Assembly (NCBI GenBank): GCA_964439935.1
Contig: CAYTPW010000016.1
Coordinates: forward strand, 1 to 64,000
Source: JABMQW01 sp964439935
GTDB lineage: Bacteria > Fidelibacterota > Marinisomatia > Marinisomatales > TCS56
DNA length: 64,000 nucleotides
Direction of reading: 5' to 3'
Below, in pieces: positions 18,576 to 27,295 of this stretch. The position numbers were made by a program, and so were the translations under genes. The notes beneath the pieces were generated by a model. That model was not told the DNA's origin. It searched no databases and saw nothing but the letters and a program-made list of their open reading frames with translations. Positions within the stretch are counted from its first letter, which is position 1; each line of letters opens with the position of its first letter.

Positions 18576-19685
18576 ATGATGCAGGTTATTCCGGTGAGCA
18601 ATCGTCGTGAATTGAAAGAATTTATCACCTTACCAGCTAAACTGCACCAAAATCACTCGGGTTGGGTTCCACCACTCTATCGCGATGAATGGCGGTATTT
18701 TGATTTTACCAAGAACAAAAATAGCATTGGCAGCGATACTAAAATGCTACTGGCTAAGACCGACGGACAAATCGTTGGCCGGATATTAGGTATTATTAGT
18801 CATCGCGTAAATCAAGCCCACAATGCACGAACTGCACGTTTTGCAAATCTGGAATGCATCAATGATCCCGAGGTAGCTCAAGGATTATTGTCGGAGGTTG
18901 AAGATTGGGCTCGGGGAAACGGAATGACCTCAATCATGGGTCCGAAAGGTTTTTCTAATCTGGATCCGGAAGGCTTCATAATCGAGGGTTTTAAATATGA
19001 ACCAACTCTATCCACATACTATAATTATGAATATATCATTGATTTTCTCCAGGCATCAGGTTATCAGAAATATATCGACTATGTAGCTTATAAGATTCCA
19101 GTTGAGATTCCGGAGTTTTATCAGAAGATTTATAACCGGATCATCCGCCGAAAGGAATTTGAACTGGTAGAGTTTACCAGTCGTAGATCGGTTAAAAAAT
19201 TCGCCTACCCGATTCTGGAATTGATGAATGAGACTTATCGCAAACTGGATGGGTATGTCACCCTTACCGAATTTGAAATGGAAGCACTGGCAGAGCGGGT
19301 CTTGCCTATGCTCAATCCACGGTTTATAAAAGCAATTAAGCATAAAGATCAAGTCGTAGCCTTTGTGATTGGTATGCCCAATCCCAATCAGGGCATTCGC
19401 AGATCAAAAGGATATTTATTTCCATTCGGGATTTTTCATATTATGCGAGCTGCTAAAAAATCGTCACAGCTGGATTTACTACTGGGAGCCATCAAGGAGG
19501 AATACCGTGGTCGCGGACTGGATGTCCTGATGGGTACTGCAATGTATAAATCAGCCATTGAATATGGTTTTGAGCATATTGACAGTCACCTCGAACTGGA
19601 AACCAATACCAAAGTCCGAGCTGAAATGGAACGAGTCGACGGAAAGATTTATAAACGCTACCGTATATTTAAAAAAATACTTTAG
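18576..19685 (+). CDS. GNAT-superfamily acetyltransferase-like protein (YghO-like)
   Basis: 369 residues. The N-terminal part (VPPLYRDEWRYFDFTKN, KMLLAKTDGQIVGRILGII, MTSIMGPKGFSNLDPEGFII) and the C-terminal GNAT-like part (LDLLLGAIKEEYRGRGLDVL, with the acetyl-CoA-binding RGRGL loop) match the YghO-type family of uncharacterised acyltransferases common in FCB bacteria. Start: ATG 18576 or the next ATG at 18579, with AGGGAGAG just upstream. Acceptor substrate unknown. It converges on the methyltransferase gene with 22 bases between. Confidence 0.78.
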   Translation: MMQVIPVSNRRELKEFITLPAKLHQNHSGWVPPLYRDEWRYFDFTKNKNSIGSDTKMLLAKTDGQIVGRILGIISHRVNQAHNARTARFANLECINDPEVAQGLLSEVEDWARGNGMTSIMGPKGFSNLDPEGFIIEGFKYEPTLSTYYNYEYIIDFLQASGYQKYIDYVAYKIPVEIPEFYQKIYNRIIRRKEFELVEFTSRRSVKKFAYPILELMNETYRKLDGYVTLTEFEMEALAERVLPMLNPRFIKAIKHKDQVVAFVIGMPNPNQGIRRSKGYLFPFGIFHIMRAAKKSSQLDLLLGAIKEEYRGRGLDVLMGTAMYKSAIEYGFEHIDSHLELETNTKVRAEMERVDGKIYKRYRIFKKIL

Positions 19686-19707
19686 TTATTCATTCAGTCC
19701 GTTGTTG

Positions 19708-20523
19708 TTACCCGTCCCCCCTGGCAAGATTGTAACTCCAATATTGGAATGATTCATTTTCCAGCGCCTTGTAGCGTCGACTACCGGGTAATGCCGCAAA
19801 ACTCTTTGCTGTTTCTATTGCCCAGTACGGGAGTGTCTGCTTGATAAGGTTTAGGCGGCGATCGTGATCATGGTTCAAAGCGGAAACCACATTTTGGGTG
19901 ATATTGGTCTTTGACAGGGTAACAAAACCAGCAGCCTTCAATTGTTGATTCAATTTCGGCAATTCCTCCATTTTTCGGAAATCGGAGAATAAAAATCGTC
20001 CCTTCTTTTTAAGCACCCGGTGTACCTCGGCAAAGAATCTCTCTTTATCACTGTAGTTATGCGAGGATTCGATGTTAATTAAGGCATCGAAAGATCGGTC
20101 TGGAAATGGTAATTCTATCGCATTACCCTGGATAAAGCTTGCATCAGGACAATTATGCTGTCGATTACAATAGTCAATCAATTTTGGTGCCAGATCGAGG
20201 CCGATATATTTCTCAGGTTTTAAATACCGAGTTATAAAGGAGGCGCCGCCACCACGGCCGCAACCCACCTCTAAAAGTCGTTTGGCAGTTAAATCGTACT
20301 CCGAAACAACATGATCGTAAAGCTGATAACCATACCGTTCCGATTCGTCGGATGAAAGGAGGTGAAGACCAGTCGATTGTCCATCAGTTGGGTGATACCC
20401 ATAATTCATAAAGGTCATGCCACCATTAATATCCCTTTTGCCAAGGTAACTGTACCAGAATCTTCCGATCGGTTCTTTCAACCAACCGGGCATAGTATAA
20501 TATTTATTCAGGATAAACTTCAT
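19708..20523 (-). CDS. SAM-dependent methyltransferase (class I)
   Basis: 271 residues with a type 11 methyltransferase core: motif I LLEVGCGRGGGASFITRYL, acidic loop YIGLDLAPKLIDYC, then FIQGNAIELPFPDRSFDALI and VLKKKGRFLFSDFR. The GCGRGGG form and the following IESSHNYSDKERFFAEVHRV resemble small-molecule or lipid O-methyltransferases of the phthiotriol-methyltransferase type. It lies 21 bases downstream of the TfoX-N gene on the same strand and may share its transcript. Substrate unknown. Confidence 0.85.
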   Translation of the reverse strand: MKFILNKYYTMPGWLKEPIGRFWYSYLGKRDINGGMTFMNYGYHPTDGQSTGLHLLSSDESERYGYQLYDHVVSEYDLTAKRLLEVGCGRGGGASFITRYLKPEKYIGLDLAPKLIDYCNRQHNCPDASFIQGNAIELPFPDRSFDALINIESSHNYSDKERFFAEVHRVLKKKGRFLFSDFRKMEELPKLNQQLKAAGFVTLSKTNITQNVVSALNHDHDRRLNLIKQTLPYWAIETAKSFAALPGSRRYKALENESFQYWSYNLARGDG

Positions 20524-20544
20524 TTTTCCTACCCGTCGGCTAGT

Positions 20545-20880
20545 TCATTTCGGAGGAAGTGTCGCTGCAAAATTGATACCTTTTTTAATCCACTGATTCA
20601 ATTCCTCATCTTCAGCAATTCCGTCTGGCATTACCATAATCCAACCCTTCATTGGACGACCGGTAATATCAAATTCAACCACATCTGGTCGGTTTGAAGC
20701 TGATGCGTACAGGTCTGGTCCTAGGCGTACAACCAACCTGTTTTTATGGATTCCACAAGCCATGTTTCCGTCGATCAAATAACCGATACCCCCGAACATC
20801 TTTTTCGCTTCCAGTCCCGGTTGCTGATCAAGAATGCTATCTATGCGTTGTTCCAATCCTTCATCATATGCCATATTCAT
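20545..20880 (-). CDS. TfoX/Sxy N-terminal domain protein
   Basis: 111 residues, entirely one TfoX_N domain: KKMFGGIGYLIDGNMACGI, LVVRLGPDLYASASNRPDVV and GRPMKGWIMVMPDGI. Full TfoX/Sxy regulates competence in gammaproteobacteria, but free-standing TfoX_N proteins are widespread and of unknown function. It is the first gene of a probable two-gene minus-strand unit with the methyltransferase and is divergent from the NAD(P)-binding gene across about 220 bases. Confidence 0.85.
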   Translation of the reverse strand: MNMAYDEGLEQRIDSILDQQPGLEAKKMFGGIGYLIDGNMACGIHKNRLVVRLGPDLYASASNRPDVVEFDITGRPMKGWIMVMPDGIAEDEELNQWIKKGINFAATLPPK

Positions 20881-21100
20881 GCTCCAAGAATAACCGGTAA
20901 GATACCATAATATATTTTGATATTAAATGAAAAATATTGAATCATTTGAAGTGGGTTAGCCGCTAATATTTTTTAATCATAAAAGCTTAATAAGAGTTGT
21001 CAATGATCGATTTAGCTGTTAGAATACAGTCCGATTTACCGAAAGCAGATTGCTTAGAAATAACTCTGCCAGGGTTATTTTAATTCCGGAGATTCAGGTA

Positions 21101-21790
21101 ATGGTAGCCAAAATAAGAAAAAGAGCTCTTGTGCTAGGTGCCACAGGACTGGTGGGGCGTTATTGCCTGGAGGAGCTGCTTAATAATGATCTATTTAGTA
21201 AAGTGGTTGTACTTACAAGACGTGCCCTGCCAATCCAACATGAAAAATTATCCATTGAGGTTATTAATTTTGATCAATACGCACTCAATAACGAGCTGCT
21301 CAAAGTGGATTACGTATTTTGTTGTCTGGGGACCACAATCAGGAAAGCAGGATCGCAGACTGTATTTAGAACAGTAGATTATCATTATCCTCTTGATTTT
21401 GCCCGTGCAACCGATGCGATGGGTAAACCGAGTTTTATCCTGATCAGTGCGTTGGGAGCCAATCCCCACTCACGGTTCTTTTATAACCGTGTTAAAGGTG
21501 AGGTGGAACAGGCTATAGCCGAACTTAAATTAAAAGCGTTGATTATATTGCGACCATCACTGTTGACCGGAGATCGCAATGAATATCGATTCGGTGAAAA
21601 ATTCGGAGCCATTATAATGCAGTTGCTCAAACCGCTATTTCGGGGGCCAATAAGGAAATATCGACCGATCGCTGCTGAAACAGTAGCATGTGCCATGGTT
21701 CATTATGCTGAGAAAGACCTGCTGGGTATAAACATTTTTGAGTCGGATCAAATCGCGGTAGAACAGAAACAACCTAAAATTCCTGTGTGA
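21101..21790 (+). CDS. NAD(P)-binding oxidoreductase, TIP30/HTATIP2-like SDR
   Basis: 229 residues from ATG 21101, chosen over an upstream TTG (21050) because GGAG at 21088-21091 is suitably placed and the Rossmann strand begins at once. The dinucleotide motif is LVLGATGLVGRYCLEELL. YVFCCLGTTIRKAGSQTVFR, DYHYPLDFA, ISALGANPHSRFFYNRVKGE (the Y-x-x-x-K catalytic pair) and ALIILRPSLLTGDR place it with atypical short-chain dehydrogenases like TIP30. It is cytosolic with unknown substrate. Confidence 0.85.
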   Translation: MVAKIRKRALVLGATGLVGRYCLEELLNNDLFSKVVVLTRRALPIQHEKLSIEVINFDQYALNNELLKVDYVFCCLGTTIRKAGSQTVFRTVDYHYPLDFARATDAMGKPSFILISALGANPHSRFFYNRVKGEVEQAIAELKLKALIILRPSLLTGDRNEYRFGEKFGAIIMQLLKPLFRGPIRKYRPIAAETVACAMVHYAEKDLLGINIFESDQIAVEQKQPKIPV

Positions 21791-21950
21791 TCTGATCGGC
21801 GGCCGAAAATGTGATCAGTAAAGTGAAACAGTGCCGCTTTTCAGCGTCCACCATTTGAAATACCGGTGATATGTTCAAATACTGGTATCCTAAAAATCAA
21901 CAGGATACATTTATTGCCGTCAGTTATTTATAAGTAATGGGGATATTAAT

Positions 21951-22472
21951 TCAACTGCTAATTAATGTTACGATCACACTTGTGAAAATACCAATAATGA
22001 AGGCTCCGTAAGCCAGCCGTATGAAGCGATATTTCTTAGCCGCCAGGAAATGGCCAAGGGTATAAATCTCCTTTGTCATTGCCTGGTATGTTTTGCTGGA
22101 GTCATTTAAAACGACCTCCATTTCTGATTGAAAATCGTCAAAATCCATTTTAATAAAATCACCAAAAAACAGCAGATTAAAATGTGGTTTCCTAATATCG
22201 ATTTTTCCATTTTTCCTGGTTTTTATCGGCAGTTTAGGCATCACAGCATAAGTTGATAGAATGATCGTTAATAGGCAGAAGCCAATCAGTACAAATGCGC
22301 CAAATTTCAAGCCCGGTTTGGTAATATGCGGTACCGTTAATGTGATCAATACTGATGAAATCGTTAGCAGCATATTAGCTTTTGAATCAGCCATGAAACT
22401 AAGTTGAACATGGTGGTTCCTGGTCTGTTTCATCATATGATCCAGATGGGATCCCGGTTGTTTAATTTCCAT
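21951..22472 (-). CDS. Pycsar-type transmembrane effector domain protein (PycTM, DUF5706), orphan
   Basis: 173 residues. It has the family's hallmark start TRNHHVQLSFMADSKANMLL, then two hydrophobic segments (about 32-70), the conserved LLFFGDFIKMDFDDFQSEM, and IYTLGHFLAAKKYRFIRLAY before a last transmembrane helix (about 150-172). Proteins of this family act in Pycsar anti-phage defence, where a cyclic pyrimidine nucleotide triggers a membrane-damaging effector. In FCB bacteria the domain is often fused to an HD domain; here it stands alone and no pyrimidine cyclase lies beside it. A housekeeping role therefore remains possible. Confidence 0.8.
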   Translation of the reverse strand: MEIKQPGSHLDHMMKQTRNHHVQLSFMADSKANMLLTISSVLITLTVPHITKPGLKFGAFVLIGFCLLTIILSTYAVMPKLPIKTRKNGKIDIRKPHFNLLFFGDFIKMDFDDFQSEMEVVLNDSSKTYQAMTKEIYTLGHFLAAKKYRFIRLAYGAFIIGIFTSVIVTLISS

Positions 22473-22670
22473 TTTAAAAATCCTGCTTTCCCAAACTCTT
22501 ATTTAATTGTTAGCGAAATTTATCTAGTTTGAACATTATAATCATTATTGAACGGTAAAACTAAACTGTATTTCCGGTATTATCAATATGATTACCACCC
22601 CGGCTGAATAATCAAAATCATCATATTTGTGTTTGATTGTATATTTATATCTTTCATTCGTGAAACAAAG

Positions 22671-22964
22671 ATGATTAAACATATTGTAATGATTCGTTTG
22701 CGAACAGATATTGATTATCGGTTCCATGCTGGTAATTTGATCCAGCGCCTGGAAGATTTAAAAAAGACGATTGATGTAATTGACTGCCTGGAAATTGGAA
22801 AAAATATCAGTGATTTTCCGTGGTCCGGTGATATTGTACTGTACACTGAATTTGAAAATATGGATAAGCTAAATAATTACCGAATCCATCCGGCCCATCA
22901 GTCAGTCCTCGAATATTTGCAGGAGATAGCAGCCGAAATCAGAGTGACGGACTATGAAATTTGA
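22671..22964 (+). CDS. Dabb (stress-responsive A/B barrel) domain protein
   Basis: 97 residues from ATG 22671. The frame opens earlier at a GTG (22629), but the Dabb fold begins right at MIKHIVMIRLR. The family pattern is clear: HIVMIRL, a long helix, CLEIGKNISDF, DIVLYTEFENMDKLNNYRIH (the conserved Y..hP.H region) and HPAHQSVLEYLQEI. Dabb proteins form small dimeric barrels with varied or unknown roles. Divergent from the PycTM gene across about 200 bases. Confidence 0.85.
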   Translation: MIKHIVMIRLRTDIDYRFHAGNLIQRLEDLKKTIDVIDCLEIGKNISDFPWSGDIVLYTEFENMDKLNNYRIHPAHQSVLEYLQEIAAEIRVTDYEI

Positions 22965-22995
22965 AAATAAGGTATGGAAGGCTTGTGATTAATTA

Positions 22996-23193
22996 ATGTG
23001 GGATTCGTGGGAATGCAAAATATGCAATATGGAAAATCCTGGTTATGCCCTGTTTTGTCAAAATCAGAATTGTAAAGCAGTCCAGGGTGCCTGGCGCTGT
23101 CAGGCCTGTGATTATAAAGTAGTTCGTGTTGAAGGTGTTTCGTTGCCGGCCAAAATCGAGAACTGTCCGAATTGTGGGCATCGTCAGCCTTGA
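22996..23193 (+). CDS. Small two-zinc-finger protein (RanBP2-like finger plus zinc ribbon)
   Basis: 65 residues with eight Cys. WECKICNMENPGYALFCQNQ then NC gives W-x-C-x2-C-x3-N-x6-C-x4-C, close to the RanBP2-type finger common in eukaryotes. WRCQACDYKVV followed by CPNCGHRQP makes a second four-Cys ribbon. It probably binds two zinc ions and mediates protein or nucleic-acid contacts. It starts at ATG 22996, 32 bases after the Dabb gene, and precedes the PspC gene. Function unknown. Confidence 0.72.
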   Translation: MWDSWECKICNMENPGYALFCQNQNCKAVQGAWRCQACDYKVVRVEGVSLPAKIENCPNCGHRQP

Positions 23194-23244
23194 TTCAATC
23201 CGAAATAAAAATTAGTACTCCAGTAATAAATGAGAGGTGAAGCT

Positions 23245-23436
23245 GTGAAACGGTTATACCGTAATACTAATGAAGCAAAAATCGCCGGTGTATGTGCCGG
23301 GATTGCTAATTATTTTGATATCGATCCGGTTATTATCCGCCTCATATTTATCCTGTCCCTTTTTTGGGGTGGCGGAATAATCGCTTATATCATTGCCTGG
23401 ATAATAGTCCCGGATATCAGGGATATCTCCGAATGA
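23245..23436 (+). CDS. PspC-domain membrane protein
   Basis: 63 residues from GTG 23245 (VKRLYRN), chosen because GAGAGGTGAAG at 23231-23241 is an ideal ribosome site and family members begin at KxLYR; the ATG at 23230 lies upstream of this site. The PspC domain is complete: NEAKIAGVCAGIANYFDIDP, VIIRLIFILSLFWGGG and YIIAWIIVP, with one or two membrane-spanning segments. PspC proteins take part in envelope-stress sensing together with PspA; no pspA is seen here. Confidence 0.9.
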   Translation: MKRLYRNTNEAKIAGVCAGIANYFDIDPVIIRLIFILSLFWGGGIIAYIIAWIIVPDIRDISE

Positions 23437-23492
23437 TATTAAACAGCACCCGCAATTGAATAGTTGGTGTTGTTTACGATGGAAGGAAAGGA

Positions 23493-23864
23493 TTAATTCT
23501 TTTCGGGTTCACCAACTTTCAGCACTTCGCTGATGACTTGCTTGAGCTGGTCTTTTGGTAAAGCACCAGTGGCCATTTGCGGTTTATCGCCATGGGGGAT
23601 GAACAGCATGCTGGGTATGCTGCGAATTCCAAAAGCTCCCGCCAGTTCCTGCTCAGCTTCGGTATCGACTTTGTAAAAATTGACTTTTCCCGAATATTCT
23701 TCCGATAATTCATCAATCACCGGTGAAAGCATTTTACACGGTCCGCACCAATCGGCGTAAAAATCGATGACCGATGGCAGATCGCCTTCGTATTTCCATT
23801 CTTGATTTTTTTCGAAGTTATAAACCTTTTCCAAAAAAACTTGTTTTGTGAGATGTTGTACCAC
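23493..23864 (-). CDS. trxA: Thioredoxin
   Basis: 123 residues. The active site is WCGPC (C40, C43) within SVIDFYADWCGPCKMLSPVI, and the cis-proline loop is GIRSIPSMLF. There is no signal peptide, so it is a cytosolic disulfide reductase. The start is GTG 23864 with AGAGGA eight bases upstream. The N-terminus is about 15 residues longer than in E. coli thioredoxin, with an extra charged stretch (FEKNQEWKYEGD). It converges on pspC and is divergent from the OsmC gene. Confidence 0.94.
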   Translation of the reverse strand: MVQHLTKQVFLEKVYNFEKNQEWKYEGDLPSVIDFYADWCGPCKMLSPVIDELSEEYSGKVNFYKVDTEAEQELAGAFGIRSIPSMLFIPHGDKPQMATGALPKDQLKQVISEVLKVGEPEKN

Positions 23865-24000
23865 TTTGTCCTCTTTTCATTAAATCTTTTATCATATAGA
23901 TGATTAAAGCGTACTTGGGTTACACAAATATCAGTCACTAACATTGACGTAACTATTTAAATTGAGAAACATCTGATTGACATTATAGGCGGAGAATTAA

Positions 24001-24393
24001 ATGGATATGAAAATAACATTTCCAGGTGGAAAGCGGGTTAATGCGGAATATAACGGTCATATTATCAAGACCGACCAGACCATTCCCAATAGTGGGCACG
24101 GATCGGCACCAGAACCATTCGATCTGTTCCTGGCTTCAATCGGTACCTGTGCCGGGATCTATGTACTGGGTTTTTGCCAGCAGCGTGGAATTGACACTAC
24201 CGATCTTGAATTAATCCAGACGATGAATTATAGCCCAGACATGCGTTTTATCACCTATATTGGTCTGGATATCAAACTGCCGGCTGGTTTTCCTGAAAAA
24301 TATAAATCGGCAATCATTAAATCAGCTCAATTATGTAAAGTAAAACGGCACCTCGAGCAATCCCCAACTTTTGACGTACGAACCGTAAACTAA
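24001..24393 (+). CDS. OsmC-family protein
   Basis: 130 residues. Two conserved redox cysteines, C50 in FLASIGTCAGIYV and C112 in SAQLCKVKRHLEQ, define the OsmC/Ohr fold; the short form and APEPFDLFLASIGTC resemble the YhfA branch rather than Ohr. Members reduce organic or lipid peroxides or are of unknown role. GGAG at about 23991 precedes ATG 24001. Divergent from thioredoxin, which would fit a shared redox theme, though that is only inference. Confidence 0.9.
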   Translation: MDMKITFPGGKRVNAEYNGHIIKTDQTIPNSGHGSAPEPFDLFLASIGTCAGIYVLGFCQQRGIDTTDLELIQTMNYSPDMRFITYIGLDIKLPAGFPEKYKSAIIKSAQLCKVKRHLEQSPTFDVRTVN

Positions 24394-24535
24394 GCATATT
24401 TATCAGACCGAATCTAGTTGCAGTAAATCGCTGCCGGACTATTAATAGTCAAAACCTATCTTCGTGCAAAATGATATTAATAAAGTAATCCTTTATTAGT
24501 ATTTTCAGTACGATTTAAACCGACCCGGAGACCTA

Positions 24536-27271
24536 ATGCGAAAATTGCTACCTCTATTAATTATTGTTAACCTTCTGACCTCAGATCTGGTAGGTCGGGA
24601 TATTGAGCTTATGCAGCGCGAGCGCCTGCGGAGTCTGTATTCCGAATCGATAGACCGCCAGGGTGGTGAATTTTTCAGGGTGAATTTTACCAATGGTTTG
24701 GTAAAGCATTTAACCGGACGTTTCTCGAATGATATTCGATCGGATTTTCGTTCCCAGGCGGTTCAGTTTCTCAATGAAAACAATATCCTTTTCGGTTTTA
24801 GGGGTATCCAATCTGATTTTATCATAACTAATGAAACATTCGACAATTTTGGAATGCACCATATAACTTTTCAGCAGACTTACCAGGGTGTACCGGTTCT
24901 GCATCACCAGATCAAAATGCATACTGATATTGAAGGAAGATTGACGGCGGTATCCAATAATTATTTCCCAGGAATAGCAATTTCAATTATTCCCAATCTG
25001 ACTAAGCAGGAGGCAGGGGAATATGCCAAGCAGGCATTCGGGGATATTCAGGCAAATATCAAACCGGCTAAACTGATTATCTACACTGAGAACGATGTAC
25101 CAGTCCTGGCCTACAAGCTGGATATGGCATCAGCTATCGATAAGGCCTATACAATTATTATTGATGCCACAAATGGTTCTGTGTTGAAAACCTATTCTCT
25201 GGTCCATCCTCAAGCGACCTACGGAAGTGGTCTGAATCTGCTGGGAGAAGTAGTCGATTCACTCAATATCTACCAGGGATCGGATTTTGGCTGGGATAAT
25301 ATTCAGGATTACATCGACGCTGTAAATAATCGGTGGGATTACCCTGATTATATCCCCGTTACCGGGAATTATAATTTGGTTGATGAAAGTGATACTACCC
25401 AGGGTCGAATCTTTACCCTGACAGCCTCGAATTCAGCTTTTTATGAGATCGATTTTGTCTCCAGTCTTTTTGATACTTTTTCCAGCACAATCGATTCCCT
25501 TTCCCATGCATCCGGTGTCACTGCTCACGATTTTCACCGTAAGTCAGTTGATTATTACCACGACCAACACGGCCGGATAGGCTGGTTGAGCCCCGGTTAT
25601 CGTGTCATTGCTCTGGTTGACTATGGTCCCAATGATCAGATATCCGTCTTCAATGCATACTATTCCGGCTTTTATGGTAGCGTCAATTATGGCATCGGTG
25701 GCGGTAATACCTTGCCGTTTTGTGCCGCTTTAGATGTGGTAGCACATGAGCTGACCCATGGCGTTACTCGCCAGTCTTCAGGACTGATTTACGAGAATAT
25801 GCCCGGCGCTCTGAATGAATCAATGTCTGATGTATTTGGTTATCTGGTAGAAGCTGAATTTCATGATGGCGGTGATTGGTTAATGGGTGAAGATTTATAT
25901 CTCACGGGTGGTTATATCAGGGATATGCAAAATCCACCGAATGCCGGTGATCCAGATCATTTTAGCAATGCCACATTCGCTGATGAACCTACCTCGGACA
26001 ACGATTATGGCGGTGTACATTCTAACTCCGGTATTCCCAACAAGGTCTTCTATTTACTGGTTCAGGGCGATATGCACTATGGAGTCGATGTCCCCCCATT
26101 TGATCCTGATATTGATATTTCCCGTGGTATAGCCGCCAATATCTGGTACATCTGGAACACTCAATACCTGAACGCGATTGATGATTTTCACATCGGGCGG
26201 GAAAAAATGTTGCAGGTCAGCAGCAGTCTGTATCCGGGCAATCAGGATTATTATGCGGCCATTCAAAAGGCCTGGGGCTCGGTTGGTGTTCAACCCGGTG
26301 CGATCCTGGACCTGTCAGACACTTTTCTGGCGCCAGGTTCAGGTTCCGTAAATCTACAAAGCACCTTTCAAAATTCTTATGCGGGCTATGATATTGCCGC
26401 TGAAGTTGTTTCACAAACTACAACTGCTATGGACACAACAACCCTATATGATGATGGCGCGCATGGCGATGAATCGGCAGGGGATCAGATCTGGGGTGGT
26501 TCCTGGATAGTGGGACAGTCGGAAGATTTCTTTAATTTGAATCTGCTGGTGAGCGACACGGCCAGTGGCTTGACCGATCTGTATTTCAACATGGCCCATT
26601 TCACCACCGCTGGTCCGGTTGTTTTTGATACCTTAACTTTTCTGATACCGGCCGGGGGAGAACCGGTTCCCGGCGATCAAATAATTGTAACTTTACATCT
26701 CCGGAATAACGGGGCCACCTTGACATTACCAGCGATCAGTGCTCAAATATTGCCGCTGGATACCCTGGTTACCATCGTTGGACCATCCACGGTGTTTTTT
26801 GGCGATATTGACCCCGGGCAAACCGTTCCACAGTTTAATTATTTTGCCGGTCTGATCAGCCCGGAATTTCCGGCAATGACCGCAGCGCATTTTAAAATGA
26901 TCTATTACAGTGGCAGTGAGGCCTATTGGTCTGACACAATGTCAATTCAGATGCACGGTACAGTTGCCAATGACCCAACCGGTGATGTTCCAATTGATTT
27001 CGCCCTGTATCAGAATTATCCTAATCCCTTTAACCCCGAAACGGTCATTCGCTATGTTTTACCTGAAAAATCTGAGGTAGCAATTGATATCTATAATATA
27101 CTTGGACAAACCGTGCGGTCATTTTATAGCAGAACTGAGGAATCGGGTTTCAAGTCAATCCGGTGGGACGGTAATGATTTCAGTGGTCAGGCGGTTGGTG
27201 CCGGAGTATATATTTACAGGATCAGGGCTGGTGAATATACACGGTCGATGAAAATGCTATTGCTGAAGTAA
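24536..27271 (+). CDS. Secreted M4 (thermolysin-family) metalloprotease with T9SS tail
   Basis: 911 residues. A signal peptide (about 1-20) is followed by an FTP/PepSY propeptide (about 30-215, with HITFQQTYQGVPVLHHQIKM). The M4 catalytic domain (about 235-600) has HELTH (404-408; His ligands and catalytic E405), the third zinc ligand E428 in ALNESMSDVFGYL, and the proton-donor region GGVHSNSGIPNKVFYLL. After it come two beta-sandwich regions (about 605-820) and the T9SS tail (QNYPNPFNPETV, ending MKMLLLK). Calcium-binding acidic residues typical of M4 are plausible but not assigned. It is an extracellular endopeptidase, probably nutritional or for processing surface proteins. Confidence 0.94.
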   Translation: MRKLLPLLIIVNLLTSDLVGRDIELMQRERLRSLYSESIDRQGGEFFRVNFTNGLVKHLTGRFSNDIRSDFRSQAVQFLNENNILFGFRGIQSDFIITNETFDNFGMHHITFQQTYQGVPVLHHQIKMHTDIEGRLTAVSNNYFPGIAISIIPNLTKQEAGEYAKQAFGDIQANIKPAKLIIYTENDVPVLAYKLDMASAIDKAYTIIIDATNGSVLKTYSLVHPQATYGSGLNLLGEVVDSLNIYQGSDFGWDNIQDYIDAVNNRWDYPDYIPVTGNYNLVDESDTTQGRIFTLTASNSAFYEIDFVSSLFDTFSSTIDSLSHASGVTAHDFHRKSVDYYHDQHGRIGWLSPGYRVIALVDYGPNDQISVFNAYYSGFYGSVNYGIGGGNTLPFCAALDVVAHELTHGVTRQSSGLIYENMPGALNESMSDVFGYLVEAEFHDGGDWLMGEDLYLTGGYIRDMQNPPNAGDPDHFSNATFADEPTSDNDYGGVHSNSGIPNKVFYLLVQGDMHYGVDVPPFDPDIDISRGIAANIWYIWNTQYLNAIDDFHIGREKMLQVSSSLYPGNQDYYAAIQKAWGSVGVQPGAILDLSDTFLAPGSGSVNLQSTFQNSYAGYDIAAEVVSQTTTAMDTTTLYDDGAHGDESAGDQIWGGSWIVGQSEDFFNLNLLVSDTASGLTDLYFNMAHFTTAGPVVFDTLTFLIPAGGEPVPGDQIIVTLHLRNNGATLTLPAISAQILPLDTLVTIVGPSTVFFGDIDPGQTVPQFNYFAGLISPEFPAMTAAHFKMIYYSGSEAYWSDTMSIQMHGTVANDPTGDVPIDFALYQNYPNPFNPETVIRYVLPEKSEVAIDIYNILGQTVRSFYSRTEESGFKSIRWDGNDFSGQAVGAGVYIYRIRAGEYTRSMKMLLLK

Positions 27272-27295
27272 GTGCCACAAATCGGCGCGATCAAA

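Noticed and set aside
24536..27271. Possibility that the M4 and M6 proteases belong to a toxin or defence locus
   Set aside because: Both are free-standing genes with T9SS tails and ordinary protease architecture; nothing around them suggests defence.
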